From NCBI RefSeq assembly GCF_000416965.1, contig NZ_ATCL01000022.1, positions 248,001 through 312,000 on the forward strand: DNA of 64,000 nucleotides, read 5' to 3'. This document shows positions 33,695 through 42,505 of this stretch, one piece after another. The notes under the pieces are model-generated. The model saw only the letters and a list, made by a program, of their open reading frames with translations, had not been told where the DNA came from and searched no databases. The stretch comes from Exiguobacterium chiriqhucha RW-2. Its GTDB lineage: Bacteria; Bacillota; Bacilli; Exiguobacteriales; Exiguobacteriaceae. Within the stretch, counting starts at the first letter, position 1. The number at the start of each line of letters is the position of its first letter. The position numbers were made by a program, and so were the translations under genes.

Positions 33695-34468
33695 TGGCAA
33701 GACGATTGTTTCGAGCATCTTCGGTGAGCCTTCTGATAAATCGACGAGTGGTTTAATCAACACTTCGACGCGGCGGTTTTTCGAGCGCCCTGCTTCGGTG
33801 TCGTTCGTCGCAATCGGTTTGTATTCTCCGTAACTGGCAAGCGTGAATTGTCCGGGATTCAAAGCATCGTTCGTCAACAGGCCGCGCATGAAAGCCGTGG
33901 CCCGGGCTGAACTGAGTTCCCAGTTCGACGGGAACCGGGCCGTGTTGATCGGGATGTTATCGGTGTGACCCGATACGACAATCTCACGGTTACCGGCTTT
34001 TTCCAGGATACCGCTAATCGAGCCGGCCACCGTTCTAGCCTCGGCGTCAAGCGTCGCTTCCCCCATACTGAACAAGGCTCGGTCTTGAATCGTCAAAACG
34101 AGACCGCTCGAGTTGATGGTCGCTTCAATCTCTTGTTCGAGCCCGTTCTTTTTGATGTATTGATTGACCTCTTCTTTTAACTCATCCAGTTTGGCGAGCT
34201 CATATGTCCGAGGATTCGCTGTCGTATCTGTCTTGTTCGTACGGCTGATGTCACTGTTCGAGGCGGTCGACGCTTGGAACACGCTCGTCCCGCCAGAGAA
34301 CACTTGATTAAAGGATTGAGACATTTTCTCGAGCTTCGTCTGGTCGATGTTACTCGAGGCGAACAAGACGATGAAGAGGGCGAGTAAGAGCGTCAATAAA
34401 TCGGCGTAAGGGATTAACCAACCTTCCGGGATATGTTCCTCATGATCATGCTTCTTTTTGCGCTTCAT
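33692..34468 (-). CDS. motB: flagellar motor stator protein MotB
   Basis: 258 residues. One helix with the proton-path Asp in IPYADLLTLLLALFIVLFAS, then a linker and the peptidoglycan-binding OmpA-like domain (VVSGHTDNIPI, SSARATAFM, NRRVEVLI). It anchors the stator and couples ion flow to rotation. It begins inside the end of motA (23-base overlap). No other flagellar genes lie in the window. Confidence 0.93.
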   Translation of the reverse strand: MKRKKKHDHEEHIPEGWLIPYADLLTLLLALFIVLFASSNIDQTKLEKMSQSFNQVFSGGTSVFQASTASNSDISRTNKTDTTANPRTYELAKLDELKEEVNQYIKKNGLEQEIEATINSSGLVLTIQDRALFSMGEATLDAEARTVAGSISGILEKAGNREIVVSGHTDNIPINTARFPSNWELSSARATAFMRGLLTNDALNPGQFTLASYGEYKPIATNDTEAGRSKNRRVEVLIKPLVDLSEGSPKMLETIVLP

Positions 34469-35228
34469 AGTCGGCTCGCTCCTTTGGAGACAAATACACA
34501 GACAATTTATCTTCTAACGTCTTCGGAGACTCCCCACTTTGAATCGAGAGAATCCCTTCAATCATCATCTCTTTGATGATGACCTCGCTCTTCGAATACT
34601 GCTTTAATTTATTGGCGAACGGGAACCAGAGGACGTATCCTGTGAAAATCCCGAACAACGTCGCGACGAACGCGGCTGAAATCGCGTGACCGAGCTTTTC
34701 GATATCAGACAAATCTTTTAGGGCCGCAATCAAACCGATAACGGCTCCAAGAACGCCGAGTGTCGGCGCGTACGTGCCGGCTTGTGTAAAGATGTCCGAG
34801 TTCGCTTTATGGCGTTGCTCCATGTTCTCGATATCGCGCGACATGACCTCGGCGATATATTCGGATGGTTGGCCGTCGATGACCATCATCATCCCTTGTT
34901 TCAAGAACGGCTCTTCAACTTGTTCGAGCGCTGTCTCAAGCGACAGGAGTCCTTCTTTACGCGCTTGCGTCGACAAGTCGACGAACTGTGTCAACAGCCC
35001 GGATTTACTTGGTAACTCCTGCTTTTTGAAGAGAATTCCGAACAACTTCGGTACGTTTTGCAGCTGTTCTTTGGAAACGGCGATACTGACCGCGGCCGCT
35101 GTCCCGACAAAAATAATGACGAGTGCTGCCGGGTTGATGAGCGGGGCAATCCCGGCTCCTTTCAATACCATCCCTCCGACGAGGGTGAGGAACCCAAGTA
35201 TGAGTCCTACTAACGTGACGACATCCAT
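34446..35228 (-). CDS. motA: flagellar motor stator protein MotA
   Basis: 260 residues. Four helices; the QAGTYAPTLGVLGAVIGLI and GHAISAAFVATLFGIFTGYV segments form helices 3 and 4, with the cytoplasmic loop RKEGLLSLE and charged residues that contact FliG. I use ATG 35228 after AAAGGTGG; the longer GTG frame at 35243 coincides with the ribosome site. A terminator of the upstream gene lies just before it. Confidence 0.93.
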   Translation of the reverse strand: MDVVTLVGLILGFLTLVGGMVLKGAGIAPLINPAALVIIFVGTAAAVSIAVSKEQLQNVPKLFGILFKKQELPSKSGLLTQFVDLSTQARKEGLLSLETALEQVEEPFLKQGMMMVIDGQPSEYIAEVMSRDIENMEQRHKANSDIFTQAGTYAPTLGVLGAVIGLIAALKDLSDIEKLGHAISAAFVATLFGIFTGYVLWFPFANKLKQYSKSEVIIKEMMIEGILSIQSGESPKTLEDKLSVYLSPKERADYEAQKEA

Positions 35229-35264
35229 GTCTATGTTTTCCACCTTTCTAAAAAAAATCAGGAG

Positions 35265-35299
35265 ACAAAAAAAGCGAGAGACTTAACTCGTCTCCCGCA
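35265..35299 (-). terminator. terminator upstream of motA
   Basis: GCGGGAGAC/GTCTCTCGC stem with a T-run on the - strand; separates the 87-residue gene from motA. Confidence 0.75.
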
Positions 35300-35315
35300 A
35301 ATGCGTTCCCGATGG

Positions 35316-35579
35316 TTAAGCGCCGTTTTCGTCAATCAGCATTTGGATGCTGATATTTCGTTCTTCACGCTCTATATCGGTTAACACGTCGTATTTTTTT
35401 AATAATGCGTACAATTGATTCACAACTTCTTGATCAAGTGACCAATGTAGCAGTTCTTCGAGCTGGAAATAAAGATGGGCGGGCATGCATTGTGACTGAC
35501 GCTCCAACCTTCGCGAGACATCCGTTAGCGAATGATCTACCGTACTAGGGTCCACGGTTTCATTCAACCTCCTCAACAT
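35316..35579 (-). CDS. unknown small protein
   Basis: 87 residues if ATG 35579 is used, 79 if GTG 35555, which has GAGGAGG 12 bases upstream. Not recognised. The sequence is helical and acidic, with LEELLHWSLDQEVVNQLYALLKKYD and a C-terminal LIDENGA; it may be a small soluble regulator. Separated from motA by a terminator, so not certainly in that operon. Confidence 0.55.
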   Translation of the reverse strand: MLRRLNETVDPSTVDHSLTDVSRRLERQSQCMPAHLYFQLEELLHWSLDQEVVNQLYALLKKYDVLTDIEREERNISIQMLIDENGA

Positions 35580-35643
35580 TCATAAAGTCTATCTCTCATA
35601 TTACCAAAAAATCTGGCAAACAGTTAGCGATACATTTTTCTAG

Positions 35644-35672
35644 TTGGCAATTTTATAAGTGAGGAGTAATAT
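35644..35672 (+). promoter_or_regulatory. sigma-A promoter of ktrB-like gene
   Basis: TTGGCA, 17-base spacer, TAATAT; 37 bases before the ATG. Confidence 0.65.
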
Positions 35673-35708
35673 GAGCCTTAGAAAACTTGATTTGAAGGAG
35701 ATAGCGAG

Positions 35709-37088
35709 ATGCGACATCGATTGACCGTACGGGAATTGCGCATAAAACGAATTGAGGCGCTTTACCGGCTCGTGTTTGAAAAGCCGGCCCGTTTTATCGC
35801 GACAGGCTTTTTGCTCGCCATTTTTTTAGGGGCGACGTTACTCTATATGCCGTTCGCACAGACACAGCCCGTGTCCTGGATTGATTGTCTGTTTATCGCG
35901 ACGTCGGCCGGAACGGTGACCGGATTATCGACAATTGATATTGGGACTTCCTTTAATACGTTCGGTGAGCTCGTCATCGTCGCCTTGATTCAAATCGGCG
36001 GTTTAGGTTTTATGACGGTCGCGCTCATGCTGCTTAGTGTGCTCGGAAAGAAAATCGGTTTAAAGCAGCGCATCTTGCTCCAAGAATCACTCAACTTGTC
36101 GGGACCCGGCGGCACGGTCCGTCTCGTCCGCAACATCGTCTTCACGACGCTCATCGTCCAGTTTCTCGGCATGTTGTTTTTGACGGTCGAACTGTACAGC
36201 ACCGGTGAGTATCGCTTTGGTGAGGCGCTGTATTATGGCTTTTTCCACGCGGTCTCAGCGTTTAACAACGCCGGGTTCGCCCTATGGCCGGACAATTTGA
36301 TGCAGTTCGAGCAGAACACGGCCATCGTCATCACGATCGCTGTGCTGCTCATGATTGGGGGTCTCGGCTTCACGACTATCGCGGATGCGACCGAGGTGAA
36401 ACGTTGGAAACGCCTCGCCCTCCATTCGAAAATCATGATTGCCTCGCTCGTCATCGTCAACGGGATTGCCTGGTTCTCGCTCATGTTGTTTGAGTGGGTA
36501 TCGAATGAGGGCGGACTGTATGGCCGTCCGTTCGGAGAAGCGATGCACGTCACCTTCTTCCAGGCTGTGACGACACGGACCGCAGGCTTCAATACAATCG
36601 ACCTCACGACGATGGCGCCGATTTCAATCGGGGTCGTCTTGATTCTCATGTATATCGGTGCTGGAGCCGCCTCGACTGGGTCTGGGATTAAAGTGACGAC
36701 CGTAGCCGTCATCTTGGCCGATATGTGGGCGTTCATCGTCGGGAAAAAAGAGACGGTCATCCTCGAGCGGACGATTGACGCGTTCCAAATTAAAAAAGCG
36801 TACATCGTGGCTATTACGAGTTTCTTCTTCATCTTATTGATTACCGCACTGACTATCTTGACAAACGGTCACATTCCGGCGACGGCACTCTTGTTTGAGA
36901 CAGTCTCGGCCTTCGGGACGGTCGGGTTATCACTCGGGATCACGGCAGAACTGAACGATGCAGGTAAGAGTTTTATCATGTTCATGATGTTGCTCGGTCG
37001 TGTCGGCTCGTTGACGATCCTCTTCACGGTCGCACGCCAGATGGACCGGAAGATTCGCTATCCAAAAGAGAAGTTGTTAATCGGATGA
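35709..37088 (+). CDS. ktrB: TrkH/KtrB-type potassium uptake channel
   Basis: 459 residues with the four-repeat TrkH/KtrB layout. Selectivity-filter-like segments: ATSAGTVTGLSTID, SAFNNAGFALWP, TTRTAGFNTID and SAFGTVGLSLG. It forms a K+ (or Na+-coupled K+) channel that needs a KtrA/KtrC RCK subunit, not seen in this window. KtrD is an equally good name. GAAGGAGA lies 8 bases before the ATG. Ends in a perfect palindromic terminator. Confidence 0.88.
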   Translation: MRHRLTVRELRIKRIEALYRLVFEKPARFIATGFLLAIFLGATLLYMPFAQTQPVSWIDCLFIATSAGTVTGLSTIDIGTSFNTFGELVIVALIQIGGLGFMTVALMLLSVLGKKIGLKQRILLQESLNLSGPGGTVRLVRNIVFTTLIVQFLGMLFLTVELYSTGEYRFGEALYYGFFHAVSAFNNAGFALWPDNLMQFEQNTAIVITIAVLLMIGGLGFTTIADATEVKRWKRLALHSKIMIASLVIVNGIAWFSLMLFEWVSNEGGLYGRPFGEAMHVTFFQAVTTRTAGFNTIDLTTMAPISIGVVLILMYIGAGAASTGSGIKVTTVAVILADMWAFIVGKKETVILERTIDAFQIKKAYIVAITSFFFILLITALTILTNGHIPATALLFETVSAFGTVGLSLGITAELNDAGKSFIMFMMLLGRVGSLTILFTVARQMDRKIRYPKEKLLIG

Positions 37089-37122
37089 CACACAAAAAGC
37101 CCTGATCAGGGCTTTTTGTGTG
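37089..37122. terminator. bidirectional hairpin terminator
   Basis: ACACAAAAAGCCCTGA/TCAGGGCTTTTTGTGT, perfect palindrome with T-runs on both strands. Confidence 0.92.
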
Positions 37123-38176
37123 TCTCGTAATAGGCAACGACTTTTGGCAGATAGTCCTTTAAATCCGGACAGACGATCTCAGTGCCGCTCAGTGCGCGGA
37201 GCGTCTGTGTCGTATCGAAATGGACTTGATGCTTAAAGTAGGCGAGCAGCTCGCGCGGAACGCCGTAACGTTCCGACAGGTGTAGCGCCGAGAATCCGGT
37301 CTCCGCGATCGCATGAGGAATCGTCCCGCGTGGAGGGCGACCGAACATCTCTTCATGAATCATGCGGTACACTTCGCGGGCCCCGTGTGGAAACGGGTCG
37401 GTCAAATGGAACGTCCGCTTCAAACCGACCGGAGCGTGGGCGAGGTAAGCAGTCGCCTCGACGACGTAATCATACGGGACGAGGTTCACCTCGATATTCT
37501 GTCGTCCAATGTAAGGCAGCGGGGCGCCTTGACGAAGTTGGTCCATCAGCTTCAAGACGAAATAGACCCCGTCAAACTTCTTCGTCTCGCCGGTCTCGCT
37601 ATGGCCGATGACGATGCCGGGACGAATGATGGTCACCGGCATCGAGCCGAGCTCGCGCGAGACGATGGCCTCGGCCTCATACTTCGTCGCCTCGTAATGG
37701 TTTTTAAAACGGACGCGGTGCCATAACTCGTTCTCATAAACGGTCCCTTGACGGCGTCCAGACACATAGGCGGTGCTGAAGTAGACGTACCGCTTTAAAT
37801 AGGGTGCCCGTTTCGCCAATGAGGTGATGTGTTTCGTCCCGAGCAAGTTGATGCGATACCCGACGTCATACGGGATGCTCAAGTCATAGGCGGCCGCCAA
37901 ATGGAAGACGTAATTCACTTCGCGCTCGATGACGGAGCGCATGATCGGGTCGAGCACGACTTCAGGTAGCGTGATATCGGCCTCGACGAGCACGAGCTGA
38001 TCATCTCGTAACGACGTCGCTTCCAACAGCTCTTGTTTTAAAGCGAATGCCCCGGAACGTTCGGTCGGGAGGTGGAGTGCGTAAATCGTCCCGATCTGAT
38101 TCGGCAATGACGCGAGGTGCGTGATCATCTTTCCGGCTAAAAAGCCGGGGAAACCGGTGAAAGCGTAATGGTTCAT
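37106..38176 (-). CDS. SDR/thioester-reductase-like NAD-binding protein
   Basis: 356 residues of the NAD_binding_4 (male-sterility/acyl-CoA reductase-like) family. Rossmann motif FTGFPGFLAG, YVFHLAAAYDL, the catalytic STAYVSGRRQG and YEATKYEAE with Y-x3-K. There is no adenylation or carrier domain attached. The substrate may be a fatty-acyl or sugar derivative. It overlaps the PAS-kinase gene by 4 bases (ATGA) with GGAGGAG in that gene's end, so its translation depends on the kinase mRNA. Odd pairing; see findings. Confidence 0.75.
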   Translation of the reverse strand: MNHYAFTGFPGFLAGKMITHLASLPNQIGTIYALHLPTERSGAFALKQELLEATSLRDDQLVLVEADITLPEVVLDPIMRSVIEREVNYVFHLAAAYDLSIPYDVGYRINLLGTKHITSLAKRAPYLKRYVYFSTAYVSGRRQGTVYENELWHRVRFKNHYEATKYEAEAIVSRELGSMPVTIIRPGIVIGHSETGETKKFDGVYFVLKLMDQLRQGAPLPYIGRQNIEVNLVPYDYVVEATAYLAHAPVGLKRTFHLTDPFPHGAREVYRMIHEEMFGRPPRGTIPHAIAETGFSALHLSERYGVPRELLAYFKHQVHFDTTQTLRALSGTEIVCPDLKDYLPKVVAYYETHKKP

Positions 38177-40347
38177 AGTGTCTCCTCCGCTAAGTCCAAC
38201 GTGAACGTGAATGTCGAGCCAACGCCAACGCTCGATTCGACCTCGATACTTCCGCCGTGCGATTCGATGATTTCCTTACAGATAGATAGCCCGAGACCCG
38301 TCCCGCCGATTTGGCGTGTATCCGAGTTGTCGACTCGATAAAACTTCTTGAACAGTTCTTCGAACGCATGCTCCGGAATCCCGATACCAAAGTCTTGAAT
38401 CGAGACGTGGGCTTGATTTCGTTCTTTTCGCACCCGTACCTCGATTTCGTGATGGTTCGGCGAATACTTGATGGCGTTCGATAACAAGTTGATGATGACC
38501 TGCTCGATGCGGTCCTGATCGGCGATGAGGTGGAGCACTTCATCGGCATCATCGAAATGGATGGAGTGGTTGCTCGTCTCGCGGAAGCGTTCGACGACGT
38601 CACGGACGAGTTCGTTCAAGACGAAATGGTCTTTCTTATACTCTTGATTGCCGTCTTCCATGCGTTGAATGTCGAGAAAATCGTTTAACAGGTCGGTCAA
38701 ACGCTTCGCTTCTTTCGCCATCGTCTTTAAGTAACGCTCGCGCTTCTCGGGATTCAAGTCGCGGGTAAGCATCAGCTCGATATATCCCGACAGTGACGAG
38801 AGCGGGGTGCGAAGTTCGTGTGAGACGGTGCTGACCAGTTCGTTTTTGATTTGGTCCATCCGCTCTTCCTCGGTTCGGTTGCGGAACACGAATAAGAAGC
38901 CGCTGTCCATTCCGATTTGGCGTTTTGTATCCATACCGGTCCCGTACATCTCGTAATACTGTTCATCCCGGTCGTTCGGTTGCGGGATGGAGAAACGCAT
39001 CGACACTTCGCGGGCAGAGCCGTCGAGTAATAAGTCGATTTTTTTCAACATCTCGGTGCGGTCGCGCGTGCGGAACGTCGACAGGAGCGGGATCCGCTCT
39101 TGCATCTTGTTCGGGGCGATTCCTGGCAAATCGAGCAGGCGACGGGCGTGCACGTTCATGAACAGGACGCTGCCGTTCGATTCGGTCAAGACGAACGCTT
39201 CATTGGAGGCCTGTAAAATCGATTGGATGATATCTCGTTGCCGGGCGATGGCATTCTTCTCCCGCTCGAGCATCCGCTCGACTTTCTTCCGATCGCTAAT
39301 GTCGCGCATGACGGCGACCCGGAGCGTCTGGCCTTGGAACGTCACTTCTTTTGGATACACTTCCATCTCGAGGAACGTCCCGTCCTCACGACGGCCGATG
39401 ACCTCGTAAGGTGTCTGGATATGGTTCCGGATCCGGCGCAACACGTCGGCCCGATAGCCTTCTGCGATAAATTCAATCGTTTGGCGACCGACCATCTGTT
39501 CGGCCGGGATTCGGAAAATCGATTCGGCCGCCTTGTTCGCATCTAAGATGGTCCCGCCCTCGTGAAACAGGACGGCTTCGATGACCGATTCGGCGAACAT
39601 GCGATACCGTTGTTCTTTATGCAGCAACTCGCCTTTCAAGGCGATTTCAGGACTGACATCGAAGACGAAAAAGAAAAAGCCGATGACGCGAGCTTGTTCG
39701 TAGACCGGATGCATGAACAGTTTTCCAACGAAATGGGTCCGGTCTTTTCGTTGGAACTTCCATTCACGGTCGCCACGGTCTAGTGCCACACGCAGCATCT
39801 GTTCGAATGACAACAACCGCTCTGTCTCGTCTTGATAATGGGTCCGTTTCTCGCTCAGCTCGCGCGACTCGAATAGACCGAACGGGGTCATTTCGTAGAG
39901 TACTTCATGCGGCTCGTAACCGAACAGCTCGGTCGCTCCTTTATTGAAGCGATTGATTAACAGATTGGCATCGGTCATAACCATCGCCATGTCGAGTTCG
40001 GTGTGCATCATCGCTTCGAACGCGTTATGTTGGACGGTCACCCGCGTATCGAGCGGGAGAGGTTCAATCGATAAGATATAGACGTCACCGTTCGGGATGG
40101 CGTGGATGCGAATTGTCGGCATCTCGTACGTCCAAGGCAAGCCTTGCTCCATTCGTCTCGATAGCTCCATCGTAATCGGTGATTGGTTGACCATATGAAA
40201 GATGTTTGTTCTCGTTTGTAAGTCTTCAGGGAATTGCTCTAAAAACGGCCGGTTCGCTTGGACGATTGTCCCGTCCGTCATGATTAACGCTACACCGTAA
40301 GGCAAGGCGTGCAGCAATTCGTTTTGGAGATGTCCTCGGTTCTCCAT
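38173..40347 (-). CDS. soluble multi-PAS sensor histidine kinase
   Basis: 724 residues without membrane segments. About four PAS-like domains: near 1-110, 115-235 (MHTELDMAMVMTDANLLI, RFNKGATELFGYEP), 240-360 (YRMFAESVIEAVLFHEG) and 375-490 (ILQASNEAFVLTES). Then HisKA (STVSHELRTPLSSLSGYIE), N-box NLLSNAIKYSP, G1 DFGIGIP and G2 GGTGLGLSICKE. Start ATG 40347 after AAGGAGGGATC. No response regulator neighbours it, so an orphan kinase; resembles Bacillus cytosolic PAS kinases, though no sporulation genes are near. Confidence 0.9.
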   Translation of the reverse strand: MENRGHLQNELLHALPYGVALIMTDGTIVQANRPFLEQFPEDLQTRTNIFHMVNQSPITMELSRRMEQGLPWTYEMPTIRIHAIPNGDVYILSIEPLPLDTRVTVQHNAFEAMMHTELDMAMVMTDANLLINRFNKGATELFGYEPHEVLYEMTPFGLFESRELSEKRTHYQDETERLLSFEQMLRVALDRGDREWKFQRKDRTHFVGKLFMHPVYEQARVIGFFFFVFDVSPEIALKGELLHKEQRYRMFAESVIEAVLFHEGGTILDANKAAESIFRIPAEQMVGRQTIEFIAEGYRADVLRRIRNHIQTPYEVIGRREDGTFLEMEVYPKEVTFQGQTLRVAVMRDISDRKKVERMLEREKNAIARQRDIIQSILQASNEAFVLTESNGSVLFMNVHARRLLDLPGIAPNKMQERIPLLSTFRTRDRTEMLKKIDLLLDGSAREVSMRFSIPQPNDRDEQYYEMYGTGMDTKRQIGMDSGFLFVFRNRTEEERMDQIKNELVSTVSHELRTPLSSLSGYIELMLTRDLNPEKRERYLKTMAKEAKRLTDLLNDFLDIQRMEDGNQEYKKDHFVLNELVRDVVERFRETSNHSIHFDDADEVLHLIADQDRIEQVIINLLSNAIKYSPNHHEIEVRVRKERNQAHVSIQDFGIGIPEHAFEELFKKFYRVDNSDTRQIGGTGLGLSICKEIIESHGGSIEVESSVGVGSTFTFTLDLAEETL

Positions 40348-40472
40348 TAACGATGATCCCTCCTTCTGTATGTCACACGGGTACATCTTCAATACATTCG
40401 ACAGCTCCCCCTTTGTTTTCCTGCCTCCAAACGGTAAAGTGAAGACAAGAACAGATAGAGAGGACGATAGAT

Positions 40473-40967
40473 GTGAAGGGAATGGGGCTCAGCTTGTTGA
40501 TCGCCATCGGATTATGGTGGGGAGATGCGCCGATATGGAGTATCGTCGCGTGTTTAGGAATCGGCCTGCTCTGGCTCATCTGGCGCATGCGTCTGTCGAC
40601 GATTCACCGCATCGATCGGATGGACGGTCGTGAATTTGAATTGTTTTTAGAAGAAGTGTTCACCGCACTCGGTTACACGGTGACGGTGACGCCGGCGTCG
40701 CGTGACTTCGGGGCGGATCTGCTCCTTGAAGCGGAGGACGGATGGTCAATCGCGGTCCAAGCGAAGCGCTATGAAAAAGCGGTCGGGCTTGAGGCAGTCC
40801 AACAAGTCGCAGCCTCCGTTCCATACTATGGGGTGAACGAAGGTTGGGTCGTGACGAACTCCTCTTATACCGATAGTGCATACGAATTGGCGGAGCCAAA
40901 TCAAGTTCGTCTGATTGCAAGAACGGAGCTCGAAGAGATGTTGAAACAGGCCGGTTTCAAGCGATAA
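40473..40967 (+). CDS. membrane-anchored Mrr-like restriction endonuclease domain protein
   Basis: 164 residues. Two hydrophobic helices at residues 4-18 and 21-37, then an Mrr-type PD-(D/E)xK nuclease domain: MDGREFELFLEEVFTALGY, SRDFGADLLLEA with the catalytic Asp, and VQAKRYEKAVGLEAVQQV with the QAK motif. It could cleave modified DNA or be a repair or housekeeping nuclease; no methyltransferase is adjacent. Start is GTG 40473, with AGAGGAC upstream. Confidence 0.75.
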   Translation: MKGMGLSLLIAIGLWWGDAPIWSIVACLGIGLLWLIWRMRLSTIHRIDRMDGREFELFLEEVFTALGYTVTVTPASRDFGADLLLEAEDGWSIAVQAKRYEKAVGLEAVQQVAASVPYYGVNEGWVVTNSSYTDSAYELAEPNQVRLIARTELEEMLKQAGFKR

Positions 40968-41023
40968 TATCAGGCGTGTTCACAAGTTTGACAGAATGGC
41001 GGATTGTGTCGAAGAAAAAGGGG

Positions 41024-41052
41024 TTGTCTTTTTCACGAATAGGTGCAATAAT
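41024..41052 (+). promoter_or_regulatory. possible sigma-A promoter of the gene at 41185
   Basis: TTGTCT, 17-base spacer, AATAAT; would give a leader of about 125 bases. A separate TTGACA at 40988-40993 has no matching -10. Confidence 0.4.
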
Positions 41053-41184
41053 CATCTTCGTCATATGAAATATGTAGTCGCTGAAACGAGAAAAAGCGAC
41101 GCGCAGTACCAATTTGGGGGTTTCATAGAAATACCAACCAAACACACACAAATCAACGGTTGGAACGTATTAGGAGGAAAAGCG

Positions 41185-41664
41185 GTGCGCAAATTAATTT
41201 ATGTAAAAGGTTGCGTCTTTACGCAAGGAGAAGCGACCATTTATGACGAGACAAATGATGCGATCGGATCTGTTCACCGCGACGCGGAGGGCAGTGTTCA
41301 AGTGCACAACTTGTCAGGCCGTCAAATCGCTCACGGGAAGTATATCCCGAACTGTCAGAAGTGGGTCGTCATGAACCACGATGGACAAGCGATTGGTCAG
41401 TTGAAGGACAAATTCTCGTTATTCGGGAAAAAGTGTGAGTACAACGTCTACGAACGCGGTCTCTATACGATTCAATACGATGTCGAGCGTTACAAGTTCA
41501 GCGTTCGAGACAAAGCAGGTAAGCTTGTGGCGGAACTCCGCAAACAAGACGATGATTGCTTCTGCCTGACGAAAGAGGCCGACCAACTCTCGATGTTCGA
41601 GTTGTTGTCTGTCCTTAAAACGCTGACAGTCAAATCACGGATGCCAATCGCGGTATCGGTGTAA
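41185..41664 (+). CDS. unknown protein, possible LURP/tubby-like beta-barrel
   Basis: 159 residues. GTG 41185 is chosen because GGAGG lies 7 bases upstream; the longer frame to 40996 is unsupported. It is a repetitive beta-rich protein: YDETNDAIGSVHRDAEGSVQV, ISGQ-like turns, RDKAGKLVAELRKQDDDCFCL. This resembles the strand pattern of LURP-one/tubby C-terminal proteins (YxjI-like), but the match is by eye only. No membrane segment. Confidence 0.55.
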   Translation: MRKLIYVKGCVFTQGEATIYDETNDAIGSVHRDAEGSVQVHNLSGRQIAHGKYIPNCQKWVVMNHDGQAIGQLKDKFSLFGKKCEYNVYERGLYTIQYDVERYKFSVRDKAGKLVAELRKQDDDCFCLTKEADQLSMFELLSVLKTLTVKSRMPIAVSV

Positions 41665-41673
41665 CGAATATGA

Positions 41674-41706
41674 CGAACACCAGTCACTGCGACTGGTGTT
41701 TTTTTC
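41674..41706 (+). terminator. terminator
   Basis: AACACCAGTC/GACTGGTGTT stem, loop ACTGC, then seven T. Confidence 0.88.
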
Positions 41707-41733
41707 TAAAAAAAAAGCCTCATTCGACGAAGG

Positions 41734-42357
41734 TCAAATGAAGCGGTTCAAGTAATGTTTCGCCTCGATCTCGAGTGTCGTCACGCGATGGGCGTATAGA
41801 CAGAGTTTGAGGACGTGCAAGATGTTCGGGTGGGTGACCCCCATCTTTTCGATCGAGCGCTTCGCACGCGTGTCTAGGAGCTCGATCGGGCTCGTCGACT
41901 TGGCGTACTCGGCGTAGAGGCGATAAAAGTCGATGGGCGAGATGAGGTCGTCCTCGTCGCGGTCAGGATTGTTGAAGATGAGTGCGAGGAGAGAACTCGT
42001 CTCTTCAAGTGAGAACAAGTGCTTCAAATCATCCAGCAAATAAATGATGGCCGCTTGTTGGAGCGAGTATTTCTTTCCGACCCGGGGAACCCCGATGATT
42101 TTACGGACTTCTCGCTTCGTCCAGTTCTGAATCGTGGTAGCGGATAAATGCTCTCCGGTCAACGTGTTCGCCAAAGCGACGATTTGATTGATTGACAGTC
42201 CGTTCTTTTCAATATGAAACAAGTGGATTTTGCGAAGTTCTTTCGGGAAATGCTCGCGTACGTCCTCAGGGAAGAGTGAGATGGCCCGGTCAACGTCGCC
42301 AACCCCCATATAGTGAAGGCAATCAGCCAAAGTTTGAATCGAAATTGCGTCGCGCAT
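41734..42357 (-). CDS. DUF1836 HTH-like protein
   Basis: 207 residues. The N-terminal half holds ISIQTLADCLHYM.. and the LSATTIQNWTKREVRKIIG segment with YSLQQAAIIYLLDDLKH, typical of DUF1836 proteins, which carry a MerR-like helix-turn-helix. Probably a regulator; DNA target and ligand unknown. AAAGGATG precedes the ATG at 6 bases. Convergent on the terminator at 41674, which has a T-rich - strand too. Confidence 0.72.
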   Translation of the reverse strand: MRDAISIQTLADCLHYMGVGDVDRAISLFPEDVREHFPKELRKIHLFHIEKNGLSINQIVALANTLTGEHLSATTIQNWTKREVRKIIGVPRVGKKYSLQQAAIIYLLDDLKHLFSLEETSSLLALIFNNPDRDEDDLISPIDFYRLYAEYAKSTSPIELLDTRAKRSIEKMGVTHPNILHVLKLCLYAHRVTTLEIEAKHYLNRFI

Positions 42358-42505
42358 ACAGGCATCCTTTCTATAGCCGCCTTCGTTCGTTGGCTATACA
42401 GTCATTTGACCTCATTCTACCAAATGTTTGAAAAGGAAGCTAGGCTATCGCTTGATTAAGGTATAATGAAAACGTACAAAAAATGTAGATAAAGGTGGTT
42501 CAAAG

